A stretch of 64,000 nt of DNA from Isoperla grammatica (Eukaryota; Arthropoda; Insecta; Plecoptera; Perlodidae). Within the stretch, counting starts at the first letter, position 1, and every line of letters starts with the position of its first letter. The position numbers and the translations under genes are program-made. Location of the stretch: NCBI GenBank assembly GCA_945910005.1, contig OX246739.1, positions 12,374,292-12,438,291 on the forward strand, written 5' to 3'. Of this stretch, positions 12,376 to 23,804 are shown in pieces. Below the pieces are notes generated by a model. That model did not search any database. It worked only from the letters and a program-made list of their open reading frames with translations, and had not been told where the DNA came from.

Positions 12376-14757
12376 ACTACACGTCATCAAATATTTGGGC
12401 GTCGGTCCCCACTGACGGCGACGCCTTGTTTATTTGATAACTCAACAAGAAGGAAGGGGAGCCATCTTGAGGTGGGTCCGATGGGACTTGGTTTACAGGG
12501 CAATAAGTTAAGTTTGGACCCAGGCAGGCGGGGTAGGTAGGGAGACCGGGGGGCGAAATGACTGCAGAGTCGCACAAGGGCAATCATACCATACGGGGGA
12601 AGTAAAGTTTCAAAACCAGGGGATGACTTACTGTCACCTGAATTGAAATGGATTGAATACAAATTGCATTTGCGTTTTGGAAAAAAAATGAGTCTGTAAA
12701 GTAAATATACCATATATAATCAATCATTGCAACAAGTGAAGTAATTCTGTATTGAACCATTTGGATATATTTTAGAATTCTTCTATTATTCTGCCCGGGG
12801 GTTTGTTGTTGACTTTCAATATTCCCCTGACTGGGGGCGCTGCTGTGTTGTTGTTGTTGCAATAACCATAATAAGCTTTTCCTAAATAATAACACAAGAG
12901 TAATCATAAATAAATACTGATCCGAATAGGAAAGAGAACAAAACGACGAAAGAAGTTCTCAAGGGGCCTCAGCATAAGATAAGAGTTGAGGAATAAACAG
13001 CGGCGGAAATGGACCGGTATCCTCAAAAGGGTTGAAGAGCAATGGAGAGTAAGTGTGTGGGGGAAGTGCAGGATCGGGTCGCACTTGGCTGGGGTTCACT
13101 AGGCCTATATGCGCTATCTAGTGAAGTGAACTCGGAGAAAGAAAGGAAGAAATTAAATTGTGCGTAAGATGCGTTGGAAGGAACTCCTTCGCTTGCATTG
13201 CTGCTCAGAGCTGATGGCTGAGTTGATGTATAATAATTAATAATTGATGGTAAGATTTAGATTAAATTGATGGGCTTATTTACTTACTTCAGAAATTGAA
13301 GTATCCATCTCCTATCTCATGTATCATTAAACTGTGAGGATTATGAAACCACTTAAGTTCGTTCTACCAAAGGTTTAAAAATAAACGCCGATTACGGATC
13401 CAAAGCTCTTCTTTACAAGCTTTCATTCCGCTGCAACTTCCAAGAGGTGGGAACATATAAAATTCCGTTTTAAGATCAGATTCACAAAGAAAAGATTGTG
13501 AATGTTGAAAGGGAGAAACAGATGTTTAATTACGTCCGTAATGAGTTTTACAAAATATATATGGACAAAAAACCAGGACAGCAAAAATTAATTACCGAGA
13601 AGGTAGATGCTCAGTTCCAACACTTGAAGGGTCTAGCGTCTCTTAACATCGAGTACCTTTTCTTCTCTCCCCCCCTCCCCCCCCCCCTTCACCACCACCT
13701 AGCCGGGAGGCAGTCTGACGACGCAAAACTCACAGATGTGAACGAAAAACATAAGGAGGGAAATTGCTTATAAATGAGATGGTTAAAGAAAAGGAGGTAA
13801 TTCATGTAGTGTATGAGTAAAAAAAAGAACACAAATCTGAATAAAGAAATTGTGAATTGTAGTCTACTAACCATGCCTAAGAGCAAAGTTTGTGTTGGAA
13901 GAGGTTATTTTGTTAATTGAAGTAAGCGGTAGTTAATTAACGTACCGTAGATTGCTTTTTTGTGTGTTTGAGGGTAGGGAGGGGCGAGAATATGAGGATT
14001 TAGATAGGCAAATACTACATTGAAGTTGAGGTTAATTGTCACGAATAAGAAATTCTATCCCAATATATCAGATACCAATTTGGGTCTTGAAACATAATAT
14101 TGTGAAGTACAACAATGCGTTATTAAAATAATACCGTTATTGGAAACAAGGAACTATGCAAAGGTACTGATATTTCATCCAACACTCTTGGCTTGCACAT
14201 CCCTCCCAATATGTAGCAAGCCACGTATCAAATGAACAAGACGCGTGCAACATCCAATATACGCAAACTTGATTGACAAACATTGCTTAGAAACCAAATT
14301 CGCCACGATATCAATTTATCTTCGGCTCCTCTCCCCCTCGCAATAAGATGACTCACCCCACAATAATCAAGTTGTAGGACTATATTAACCACCAGCGGTC
14401 TGTAATTTACCCCCCCCCCCCCCTCCCCTATTGCGTGCGTGCTTCCCACCAATGATACCAGTAAGTAATCTCCTTCCAAGTAACTCGAAGATTGGCAATA
14501 TTGTGGAGTAGGTTTCCAATACGATTAACTAGAGACGAGAAATGTAATTCATACTTTGAGGGGGGATGGACCTCGGATTCCGTACGAGAAAAACTGAAGA
14601 TTCACATTAAGTATTTACTCGTAATCCGTTGTCCGCATGCGCACGTGATACTTTATGAGTCACCCGGTAGAGAAGGAATAAATAATCAACTGAATGTGTT
14701 GTTTGAATTAAGGTCCGTCAATCTCCTGGTGGAGGTTAGTTCGACTAGCCCCCGCCA

Positions 14758-15276
14758 GGGGCCTCATTCCTGTACATTCGCAAACTTAACCCCGGTGTTA
14801 GCCAATAGCCAATCAGGAGTCAGCAATTGAGACGCCGATCGAAGGAAGGCATTGTTGAAAAAACGAGACGAAATAAAAACAATAACAAACAAAAACAGTC
14901 CAATAACCTCAAAATGTCGATAAAATACTCAATAAAACTACATATTTACAGATCTAGGTTCTACATAATGTACTATAAATACACAAAATTGTTTATAAGC
15001 TTCAATAAACACATAAAGTAACGTATCCATGAAGTGGATAGTACCAATTAAAGAATTTAAATGTGACATTTGTGAAACTATACACACGGGCATTGGCAAA
15101 ATGGCGGCATTTCCAAGTATTGTTGGGATAACTCTTCTTAACCCTACTATCAGACAGGGTCATATTTGCCTCCGAATTATGCAGGGAAGCCTGTGCAGGA
15201 GTTAACCCCGGGGTAATTTTAACATGGGGTTAGCGAGAGTTAAGAAGAGTTAAAAAATGTACAGGAATGAGGCCCC
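14758..15276. mobile_element. foldback (MITE-like) element, about 519 bp
   Basis: The left end reads GGGGCCTCATTCCTGTACAT and the right end is its reverse complement (ATGTACAGGAATGAGGCCCC). Inside these arms lie weaker inverted matches around TTAACCCCGG. The interior is AT-rich with no transposase-like frame, so this is a non-autonomous DNA transposon. A target-site duplication could not be settled because the flanks differ (CCA/AGG). Confidence 0.85.
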
Positions 15277-16611
15277 AGGGGATCTACGGTCATTGGTTTA
15301 AATGCCATGAGAGCACGTGATACAATTCCCAATTAATCATGTCCATATTTATGCCGATGGAAGTGATAAAAAAAAAGAAAACACGTTTAGTCTAGATTTT
15401 GGTAAATTTACAAGAACTAGTATAATCAAAAGACACTACCTTGTTTAGGAGTCAATAGAATGGAAGATGGAAGTAAATAATGCCCATTAATTTCCTCTAA
15501 TGCGCTTAATTAAGTAACGAATATTACTCTCATTATGTAAAGGTAATCCCATGGTAATTGGTTACGTTATTAGTCTTACTAAGACAAATTATTTTGTTAA
15601 TTAAATGGTTGATGTTAAACGCCAAAGAATCGCTCCACTTGGCCAACTCGAGCTCGAACTACGCTGGAGTGAGTAACATGCCCGAAGAAAGTGAATAATA
15701 CTTGAGGTTCTCGAATGATATATTATCATTTGTGAGTGGCTCGTCTGTGCAACGAGTGGGACAATAAAGAACATCTTTATTGTCTCCAATCTATCTTCAA
15801 GTGATGCTCTCAGAACCGATCGGCGCTCAATGAGACTTCGATTTTATATTTCATGAATCGTTAAGCTCTCGGCTTAAGAAGACGGTGAAGTAGTTTTTTT
15901 ATTCAATGGAAATTAATGCACTGCATTAATAATTATATTAAGTTACGTACTAAATGCCAGCATTGATTAGAGCATAAAGCATAGTTAGTATTGACCTAAT
16001 TCAAGGATTTTACTGCTGACAGAGCTTCTAGATGGATGTGTCGTAGTGTACAAATATCGAGAGATCGAGACTGAATTTTGAATGCGAATTGAAGCAAATA
16101 TTAAAAATCAACGTGGTCGGATTTCGATAGTCATGTGATTAAAAATAAAACGAACCGTTAAAAATGTAAAACAGAATTCAAACGGGCATCCTTATGTTTT
16201 CAATTTTGTTAATGAAGTACACGAAAACTACAAATATTGTTAAATAAGTATACGCACAGTGTTAACGAAGCCTAAAAAAACTCACTTTCCTGATAAAACA
16301 TAACAGGGAAGACTTTGGTATGGGATTATTTTCATAAACGAGCACACTTACTAGCTAACTATGTAGTGAACGCTATTGGAGAATCACGTTTACCAACCGA
16401 TAAGTGGATGGTATTAAAAAAAGCCGTTGTGATGTCGCATTATATTTTACGTGTCATTACAAGGTACGTTGCTGGAAGATGTCCCAGTAACATAACCTCT
16501 CCTGTTTTCAAAGACTCGTGCTATTTACGAAAGTCTCATATTAATTGAGTTCCAATTAATTTTCCAAATAAAACAGATGCTTTGAGATTTTCTTAGTTTC
16601 ACGCTCCCCTG
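15277..16611. other. non-coding stretch, nothing specific seen
   Basis: AT-rich. No exon motif, no tandem array and no tRNA-like sequence was noticed. Confidence 0.55.
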
Positions 16612-16876
16612 GGGCCGGATTCACAAGAGGTCCTAAGTCTTTTTTTTGGTCTTATCTCTAAAACGGGCCTAACTTTGAATCTCTTGTAAAACCAGGAAAA
16701 TATCTTAGAACAGATTTTAAAACATATTATTGGAATGTTCATTATGTCCTTGTACTTACCACGAATTAGTAACTTTTCACGTGACCTGGGTCTGGTTTTA
16801 CAAGATGGTAAAAGTTAGGCCGGTCTTAAGAGATAAGACCAAAATAAGACTTAGGACCTCTTGTGAATCCGAGCCC
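16612..16876. mobile_element. foldback (MITE-like) element, about 265 bp, long TIRs
   Basis: It starts GGGCCGGATTCACAAGAGGT and ends with a near-exact reverse complement (ACCTCTTGTGAATCCGAGCC C). The outer arms match for about 50 bases. A second inverted block (GGGCCTAACTTT, CTTGTAAAACCAG) extends pairing towards the centre, so most of the element folds on itself. No coding capacity. The bases TG flank both ends, which may be a 2-bp duplication but is weak evidence. Confidence 0.9.
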
Positions 16877-16989
16877 TGATGTTCCCCTCCAACGCTTTGT
16901 GACCACCCCATACCACGGTGACGACCAGACAATCATACAATGCGTTGAATTCATGTTTCATAAAGTAATATCATTGATTTCTTGAATAA

Positions 16990-17165
16990 CATCAGCCGTC
17001 CACGGTGGCTCATTTCTTTGAGGCGCAGGTAGGGGACGTGAGTTCGAATCCCGCCTAAAACATGGGTTTTAAGTGACTGTCCTCCATCTTCATTTATTAT
17101 CCCTTACCGACTCGAATAGCACAATTGCAATGTTATAGACGTAAAGCAACAAGATGCACCATTTC
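16990..17165 (+). mobile_element. tRNA-headed SINE-like sequence
   Basis: A Pol III B-box-like GAGTTCGAATCCCGCC lies at 17039-17054, with an A-box-like TGGCTCATTTCTTTGAGG upstream. After the head come CATGGGTTTTAAGTGAC and a tail with GACGTAAAGCAACAAG, an arrangement typical of arthropod tRNA-derived SINEs. Exact ends and any target duplication are not clear. Confidence 0.6.
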
Positions 17166-17184
17166 GAATACAAAGAAAGTACCA

Positions 17185-17435
17185 GGGCCCAGATTCACAA
17201 AGGTGTCTAAGTGCTAAGACGTCCTAGTTTAGGCAAATCTTAGTGTTATCAATCACGCATATGTCGTTCTGTATGTTATAAAGATAAAATAAAGAAAAAT
17301 ATCAACAATTTAACTAATAGTATTTTATCTGTGAATGTGTAGTATTACCCAGAGATGATTTATCTTGATTTATCTAGATAGGATTTGCCTAACTTAGGAC
17401 AACTTAGAATTAGACATCTTTGTGAATCCAGGCCC
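17185..17435. mobile_element. foldback (MITE-like) element, about 251 bp
   Basis: The left end GGGCCCAGATTCACAAAGGT and the right end CTTTGTGAATCCAGGCCC are inverted copies. A further inverted pair is TCCTAGTTTAGGCAAAT against ATTTGCCTAACTTAGGA. No coding capacity. The terminal motif is close to that of the element at 16612-16876, so the two probably belong to one family or superfamily. Confidence 0.88.
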
Positions 17436-17976
17436 AGATGTTTAAGAAAATAAATGTTTGACTTTGTAAAACGTCTTATGAGCGCTCTACGATACGGGTT
17501 CAAATTTGTGAAAATGTATCGCTAGCTATAGTGATACAAGATGTAGATAGCTTGCGTGCAAGGTGGTTACGCATGCAGTTATCGATGGGATCCGATCCTA
17601 CTGCCGGGACGTGCAAAAGTACGTCAACAGCCGCATTTCCGCGCGTTTGCCTCCCGACGCCATGATAGGTCACGCGCGACGGATATTTATACTCGCATAA
17701 AGACTAGGTACCTTCCGAACTGAGTTTAAAACATAACCGCGCGACTATAATAGGGCAAAATCTTGTAAGTTTTTCTCCTTGTGATTGGGATGGGGAAACT
17801 GCGCTGTTAAGAAATATGGCCATTTGCATTTTCCATTCACAATTACCAACACAATATTCAACATTAACGACCCTGCTAACAAGAGGTTGTGTAGCAAATT
17901 TTTTTTTCACAATTTGTTTCTATCTTGATATACAGGAAATGGATAATCTTATTCCATTAGGAAATTGAAAATCTAA
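17436..17976. other. non-coding stretch, nothing firm
   Basis: It includes a CpG-richer patch near 17.57-17.70 kb with GACGTGCAAAAGTACGTC and a TATTTATA motif near 17685. No exon was recognised, and a promoter cannot be supported. Confidence 0.4.
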
Positions 17977-18124
17977 GGTCCAGTCTTACAATGTCCCAAT
18001 AACTATTTATTCGTCGAATATCTCATTGTCTCCATGGCAACAACCAATCAAAACCCTTGAAATCCTCCAAATAGCTTAATTGCTACAAATAACCTTTCTT
18101 ATTAGGAGATTGTAAGACTGGCCC
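17977..18124. mobile_element. foldback (MITE-like) element, about 148 bp
   Basis: It begins GGTCCAGTCTTACAATGTCC and ends GGAGATTGTAAGACTGGCCC, an inverted pair. CCAATAA near the left and TTATTAGG near the right continue the pairing. No coding capacity. A 13-base direct repeat CTTATTCCATTAG occurs 16 bases left of the element and directly at its right edge. Confidence 0.85.
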
Positions 18125-18787
18125 TTATTCCATTAGTTAGAAGTGTAAATATATGTCCCCATGTATTTCATTTTCCCCTAATGCTTCAAACAAGACGGTT
18201 CTAAATATAAAAGCATTTTTAAAAGCATAGTTTGTTTAAAATAAAGTGACTTGTTAAATGCGAGATTTATTAGATAAAAGATTTTAATAATTGTCAATAG
18301 ATAAAGTAGTAGAATTCCTAAAAGTAGAAATTATTTTATTTTATTACCACGCCTGCATCTGTCGAAAAGAGTCGCAAGAGCTCTCACAATGACATACGCA
18401 GGTGTAGTGGGGAGTTACACGCCCGTAGGTTCGAGACTTGAGTAATGCAAGGAAGGAATGTTTTGCAATCGTTTTCTTTTTTCGAAATTCCATTCGCAAG
18501 ACGACGTCGTCATTACGCCTCGCTGTTGAGTGCGTCGTTAAGCAGCACTATTAGGAAGGTCAATAGCTGCAGATAAGGTTTGCAGGCACCGCGTAAAGAC
18601 GCCACCCCATCCAACACAAGCATCAACATTATATCTAACTACTCTAGGATAGGTAATTGCTCATCTTGCGTTCATCCACTTAGATAAGGATTATAGCATC
18701 GGATTAACATATGAGACACGCAATATAAAACGGCGAAGTGTTATGTAAACAAAATAATAAACAAGAAAGTTTTAGCTTTTTATTTCG
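18125..18787. other. non-coding stretch, nothing specific seen
   Basis: No exon motif or repeat structure was noticed. Confidence 0.5.
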
Positions 18788-18960
18788 AGTCTGTTGACCT
18801 TGTGGGATTACTACTGCTTCCAATATAGAAGGTCCAAGGTTCGATTCCCGGTTCGGGACGGGTTTTTAATTTTTACAATGGGAAATGGACATAATAATAT
18901 ATAATTGTATACGGTACTTGAGTGTAAATAAACGTTAACTTTGGAGCCGTCCCCTCTAAA
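18788..18960 (+). mobile_element. tRNA-headed SINE-like sequence
   Basis: The head contains CTGCTTCCAATATAGAAGGT, then AAGGTTCGATTCCCGG (B box) at about 18836-18851. The anticodon-arm segment matches the head of the minus-strand SINE at 20812-21240 (CTGCTTCCAATGCAGAAGGT), so both heads come from related tRNA-like sequences. Downstream come GGGACGGGTTTTTAA and an AT-rich tail. Ends are approximate. Confidence 0.6.
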
Positions 18961-19519
18961 AATCAGTGTGTGTAACTTACTGGGCATACAATAAGTACGA
19001 ATATATTTGATTCATTCATTTTATGATATCCTAAGAATAAGTAAACGAGGAACCAAAACAAGAGACGTCATTATTAAACGCTTCCATTTTAAAAACTTAT
19101 ATTAGTATGATCATCTTAATTTCGACATTAACATGTGTAGGCTTATTATATATTTACTTATCTAAAAGTATATATGTGTTATTTTGTTGTACCAAGTTAC
19201 AGTATTCTGACCGATAAATTATGTATGTATGATTTTATTTTTTGTAATTGTTATTTTATATCATGTTATACAATTTTGCATCAGTCCAGTGAGAAAAATA
19301 ATATTGTTGCCCACAATACTCACAATGGTAATTGTATATCTGTGGCGAAGTGACATTATATAATAAAACAGCGCAAATAACACCCTCATCTCTTTGTGCT
19401 GCGCTCTTCCGGGAAGTAGCAAAGCCAGCCGTTGCACAATGTTAACCGATATCATAGAAACATTTAGTGATACTGAAATACATTCAAAGCAACCTTTGCA
19501 CACACTACACTACGTGCAA
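18961..19519. other. non-coding stretch, nothing specific seen
   Basis: AT-rich, with no supported gene or repeat. Confidence 0.5.
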
Positions 19520-19951
19520 CGTGAAGGTCACCCAAACAGTTAGTTATTTAACTAATTAAAACTACTCCCCTCTTTATCTGGCTAATTCAAGTGAGAAGGA
19601 AATTGTACATTCAGTTTTTGAGGCAAACTCAACTGCTGTCACCCAAACTGTTACTTAACCTCCATAAAACTACCCCCCTTTTCACCTGGCTAATTCAAGA
19701 GGGAAGGAAATTGTACATTAAGTTTTTGAGGCAAACTCACCTGCTGTCACCCAAACTGTTACTTTACCTCCATAAAACTAGCCCCCTCTTCACCTGGCTA
19801 ATTTAAGTGAGAAGAAAATTGTACATTCAGTTTTTGAGGCAAACTTAACTGCTGTCACCCAAACTGTTACTTTACCTCCATAAAACTACCCCCCACTTCA
19901 CCTGCCTAATTCAAGTGAGAAGGAAATTGTAAATTCAGTCTTTGAGGCAGC
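19520..19951. repeat. 108-bp tandem array, about 4 copies
   Basis: Units starting at GTGAGAAGGAAATTGTACAT or its variants begin at 19591, 19699, 19807 and 19915, exactly 108 bp apart. A partial unit lies upstream from about 19520 and the last unit is cut at about 19951. Because 108 is a multiple of three, short frames stay open across it (a 71-codon frame), which is a by-product. Confidence 0.95.
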
Positions 19952-20693
19952 TCCCGTAATCCGAAACTCACTTCAGTTGCGATACAAAATTGCTACGTGA
20001 AATTAGAGCTGATTTTCCAACACCCCCAAACCGAGGAAAGCCTCCGCGCCTCTTGCGGGAGAGACTCGAAGCTCACCTAGTCAAGTTTCCAGCGTGTGTA
20101 TGTCTGGAATAGCTGATGAGATCTATGTGGCAGGAGACGTCAAACATAATCCACCACTACGAGTACTCAACGTTGGAAATTTACATCCACTTTACATGAA
20201 CACATTACGTCCACATACCTCATTGTACACAACCAACAGAAAACATTTAATCGACTGTTTTTTTTGGAAGGTGATATTATGATCATAATTGTTAAAATAA
20301 TTTATGAGTTAATACTAATGATAATATATATTTTTCTAGTTTATGCCAGCAATCAATTATTCTATGCATTACGGTGTAGTCATCAAGAAAGTAGATTGTC
20401 TTACTAATACCAACAATGAACATTCACATATAGCTCAGATCTGCACCCCAGCAGTAAATGCAACGATGATTGTTTAGAGTAGGACAGTCAAGGTATGAAC
20501 AAAAGATTCGTTGAAGTGTTATTAATGTACACTTGTTCACATGCCAGTACAGTAAGAATAGGCCAAGTGGTAGCACGCGGTATTCCAATTCGGAAAGTCC
20601 CGTCATAATTATGTAGCCTTTATTTTCAATAATTTAATCATAAATATAACTAACTATTTTAATAAGACCTTTTTTTATTTCTTTATTGGTTAA

Positions 20694-20811
20694 GTACATT
20701 CTAGTGCATTGTAACAATGTTCTATTCTATTCTTCTTTTATTATTTCCACAATGTTTAATGCCATTCATTGTAAGTTCATTCTAGTGCATTGTGACAATG
20801 TTCTATTCTAT
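20694..20811. repeat. 81-bp minisatellite, left fragment
   Basis: About one and a half units of the same 81-bp repeat found at 21241-21775 (TTCCACAATGTTTAATGCCA, then TCATTCTAGTGCATTGTGAC). The fragment ends abruptly at the SINE tail. Confidence 0.92.
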
Positions 20812-21240
20812 AAATAAATAAAAAATAAATAAATTCACATTTAGAGTCTACCCACTCAGTAACTAAACTGATTTGCAGTGGGGGACTTTAATTGAAAGTG
20901 ACTGAACCAACCCTGTAGGCTTCGAACACCATCGACGAGTGAGCGATAACCAATCAAAGATCGATATTTCAAATACGAAACATATGAATCAGTGATTGGA
21001 CAGTGCGAACACCTGCGGACAAATGCCAGAATCAACAAGGCCGATTCAGAACAACTTTGAATTTATTGAGTGCTTCGTTGCTTGGACGGCTCCAAAGTCA
21101 CCGTTTACTTATTCCTAAGCCAAGAAGTAATAGAATTGAATCCACATTAGAAGTTAAAAAACTTCTGCCTGAAGCGGGATTTGAACCCGGGACCTTCTGC
21201 ATTGGAAGCAGGGATGCTAACCACTGGACCAACGAGCCAC
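20812..21240 (-). mobile_element. tRNA-headed SINE (429 bp) inserted into the 81-bp array
   Basis: On the minus strand the element starts at 21240 with a tRNA-like head. The A-box region GTTGGTCCAGTGGTTAGCAT is followed by CTGCTTCCAATGCAGAAGGT and a perfect B box GGTTCAAATCC (plus-strand 21177-21187). About 250 bp of unique body follow, then a 3' segment with CAAATCAGTTT and GGGTAGACTC, and a tail of TTTAT-type repeats ending at 20812. CTAT flanks both ends (20808-20811 and 21241-21244), and the minisatellite resumes in register on the far side. The head is not a working tRNA gene: the acceptor-stem halves do not pair. The 3' segment resembles the end of the retrotransposon at 50016-53094. 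Confidence 0.9.
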
Positions 21241-21775
21241 CTATTCTTCTTTTATTATTTCCACAATGTTTAATGCCATTCATTGTAAGTTCATTCTAGT
21301 GCATTGTGACAATGTTCTATTCTATTCTTCTTCTATCATTTCCACAATGTCTAATGCCAATCATTGTAAGTTCATTCTAGCGCATTGTGACAATGTTCTA
21401 TTCCATTCTTCTTCTATTATTTCCACAATGTTTAATGCCATTCATTGTAAGTTCATTCTAGTGCATTGTGACAATGTTCTATTCTATTCTTCTTCTATTA
21501 TTTCCACAATGTCTAATGCCAATCATTGTAAGTTCATTCTAGTGCATTGTGACAATGTTCTATTCCATTCTTCTTCTATTATTTCCACAATGTTTAATGC
21601 CATTCATTGTAAGTTCATTCTAGTGCATTGTGACAATGTTCTATTCTATTCTTCTTCTATCATTTCCACAATGTCTAATGCCAATCATTGTAAGTTCATT
21701 CTAGTGCATTGTGACAATGTTCTATTCCATTCTTCTTCTATTATTTCCACAATGTTTAATGCCATTCATTGTAAA
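21241..21775. repeat. 81-bp minisatellite, right part, A/B alternating units
   Basis: CCACAATG occurs at 21261, 21342, 21423, 21504, 21585, 21666 and 21747, always 81 bp apart. Units alternate between two types (GTTTAATGCCATTCATTG and GTCTAATGCCAATCATTG, with a matching C/T difference in the TTCTATTC segment), giving a 162-bp higher-order period. The 170-codon open frame across it follows from 81 being a multiple of three. Confidence 0.97.
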
Positions 21776-23804
21776 TAAATTGCGTAACTGTTTTTGATAT
21801 AATACATTAATTAAATAAATAAACCGCCTAAAAAAGCTTCCCAGTCAAAACAGTTCTCTGTGCCGGCTAAATCCTTTTCGCCGAGCAATTACAATTACAA
21901 TTCCAACGTAATGATTCTCTAACTATATTAATGACCTTTAAGTACTAATGACTTTTTCTCTCTAAGCTTTAACAAAAGGCAAGTATAACGAACTAGGGCT
22001 ACAATTATCTCCATCCGAGACTTTTTACAGACAATTGAATTTTTACGATTCACACTCGCACCGCAAGATCGGCGACATCGGTTTTACCGCCGGGGACGTT
22101 AATGACACTTTTATTGATGTGAAAATTTCAATTTAACGTCCCACTACCCCGAATGCAGTCCCGTTTGATTACTACTCGCGGTTGTTAAGGGGGATGTACT
22201 TGGGGGGAGGGGGGAAAGAGAGAGGGGGGGGGGGGCAAAAGTTGTCTATATACCTTGCAAATACAAATATACCCTAATCGACAAAGGAAAAATCCTCTTA
22301 CCCCGATACAGTTTATCTGTTATTGATGTCTTAATTTAAGTAACTGTATTTGCTTAAAACTGTTAGTTAACCATGGTGTATACACATTATCTTTAAACTT
22401 ATTCTTTAATCTTTATGACCGAGTTGTGTTTAATTTAGATCAAAAACTGCAACGAGTAGATACACCACTAGGCTCTCAGATCTTGACAGCAACTGTTGCA
22501 GTAACGAGCAAACTGGAATTAATACTAATTGTTTACCCACGGTAGCAAAAACTGATTTCCATGGGGGATATTAATTTTTACTCAATATAAAAAAACATAT
22601 TGCTGTATACATTTATTACGGTGCATGGGTAGGTATCTAAAAAACTAAAGGATTCCAAAAGCATCTACCATCGTATGAAGATCGCCTAGGGCAGTGCTTC
22701 AACAGTAAACATACAAGAAACAAAATGAGGAGGTATTAACTATACTCGGATTAGTTTGTAAGATTGAGAAATCGGTTGCGTTTAAAGTCTCAGTTCAAAA
22801 GAAACCCTACCTCTCGCGAACAATACTTAAACCTTGAACCCCCCTCCGATAAAGCCATGGGTTTCGAATGTACCTTAAACTATGCAGCGCGTGTATTTTT
22901 ACAACCCTCTGCGTGTGCCAGGTTTTATGCACTTCTTTATGTCTCGGTGGGACGCAGAGGGGGGGGGGGGGAGGGAGGGGGGGGAGGGTGTGACTCGTGT
23001 CGTGAGGTGATTTGTAGCCAAGGCCATCGTTGTGACGCCGACGGTAACCCCAAGACAACGCGCCCTACTCGGTCACATGCAAGAGCTTTTATGCCGGCAT
23101 CTACATGGCTACAGTGTTGCCGATTTACGCATTGAACTAGATAAATAAGTGATTTCACTCTCCTTTTTAGGTGTGTATTTCAGTTATACATTAGTTTATT
23201 ATTTACTTTTTTCTTAATAACAAAAAATTTGTGTCTATTGTTTCATTGTTTAGCTTCATTTATTGCCATCCACTGTAAATAAGTTTAAGATGTTAATAAA
23301 AGTTGACTAGTGAAATGTGTATCAAAGGTCATACAAAGAACAGGACATCAAAGAGAATTGTTAAGCACAATGTTATCGACATTATTTTTATCAATTTTTA
23401 TTTTTAATAACAATCTCATCAATAGAAGGCAAATGAAATTGGTTAACCCCTGCGGGGAGTCAAATAACTGATCAATATTAAGTACAAGGTTTTCAGTGTC
23501 ATTTTGACGATATGATATTTTATATTTTAATGAATTTTTTTTAATATCCATTTTACAAATTTGCATTATTAGCTGTTGTCCGTTTCAGAAATTGTGAATA
23601 TATTATTATCAAAGACTGGTGCTACATTCAGAGCGAAAAGCGAAAGTATCGAACCTATATGTAAAAACAATCGCAAACGTTGCAATTGATATAACGAATT
23701 CAAACCAAAAAGATCAAATAAGAGAATTTATATGTTGTAACAGAAACAGAGCATATTCATACGAGATTCTTGTAAATTACACTAGACCTTTCTCAGAATT
23801 GATC
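21776..23804. other. non-coding stretch with G-rich tracts
   Basis: G-rich tracts lie at 22201-22235 and 22959-22987. Near 23266 ATTGCCATCCACTGTAAATAAG resembles the end of the 81-bp repeat (ATGCCATTCATTGTAAATAA). No exon was recognised. Confidence 0.55.

Larger units (their letters stand above)
9059..14757. other. non-coding stretch with simple repeats
   Basis: No supported exon. It holds the (AT)n at 9791-9847, a CpG-richer patch near 12.2-12.4 kb, a poly-A run near 12104, and C-rich tracts at 13669-13687 and 14410-14423. Short open frames lack recognisable domains. Confidence 0.6.

Noticed and set aside
21166..21240. tRNA gene on the minus strand (anticodon loop TTCCAAT)
   Set aside because: The A box, B box and anticodon arm are tRNA-like, but the acceptor-stem halves do not pair and the sequence continues into a SINE body.
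21266..21778. 170-codon open frame
   Set aside because: It is produced by the 81-bp tandem repeat, whose period is a multiple of three. There is no domain and no start context.
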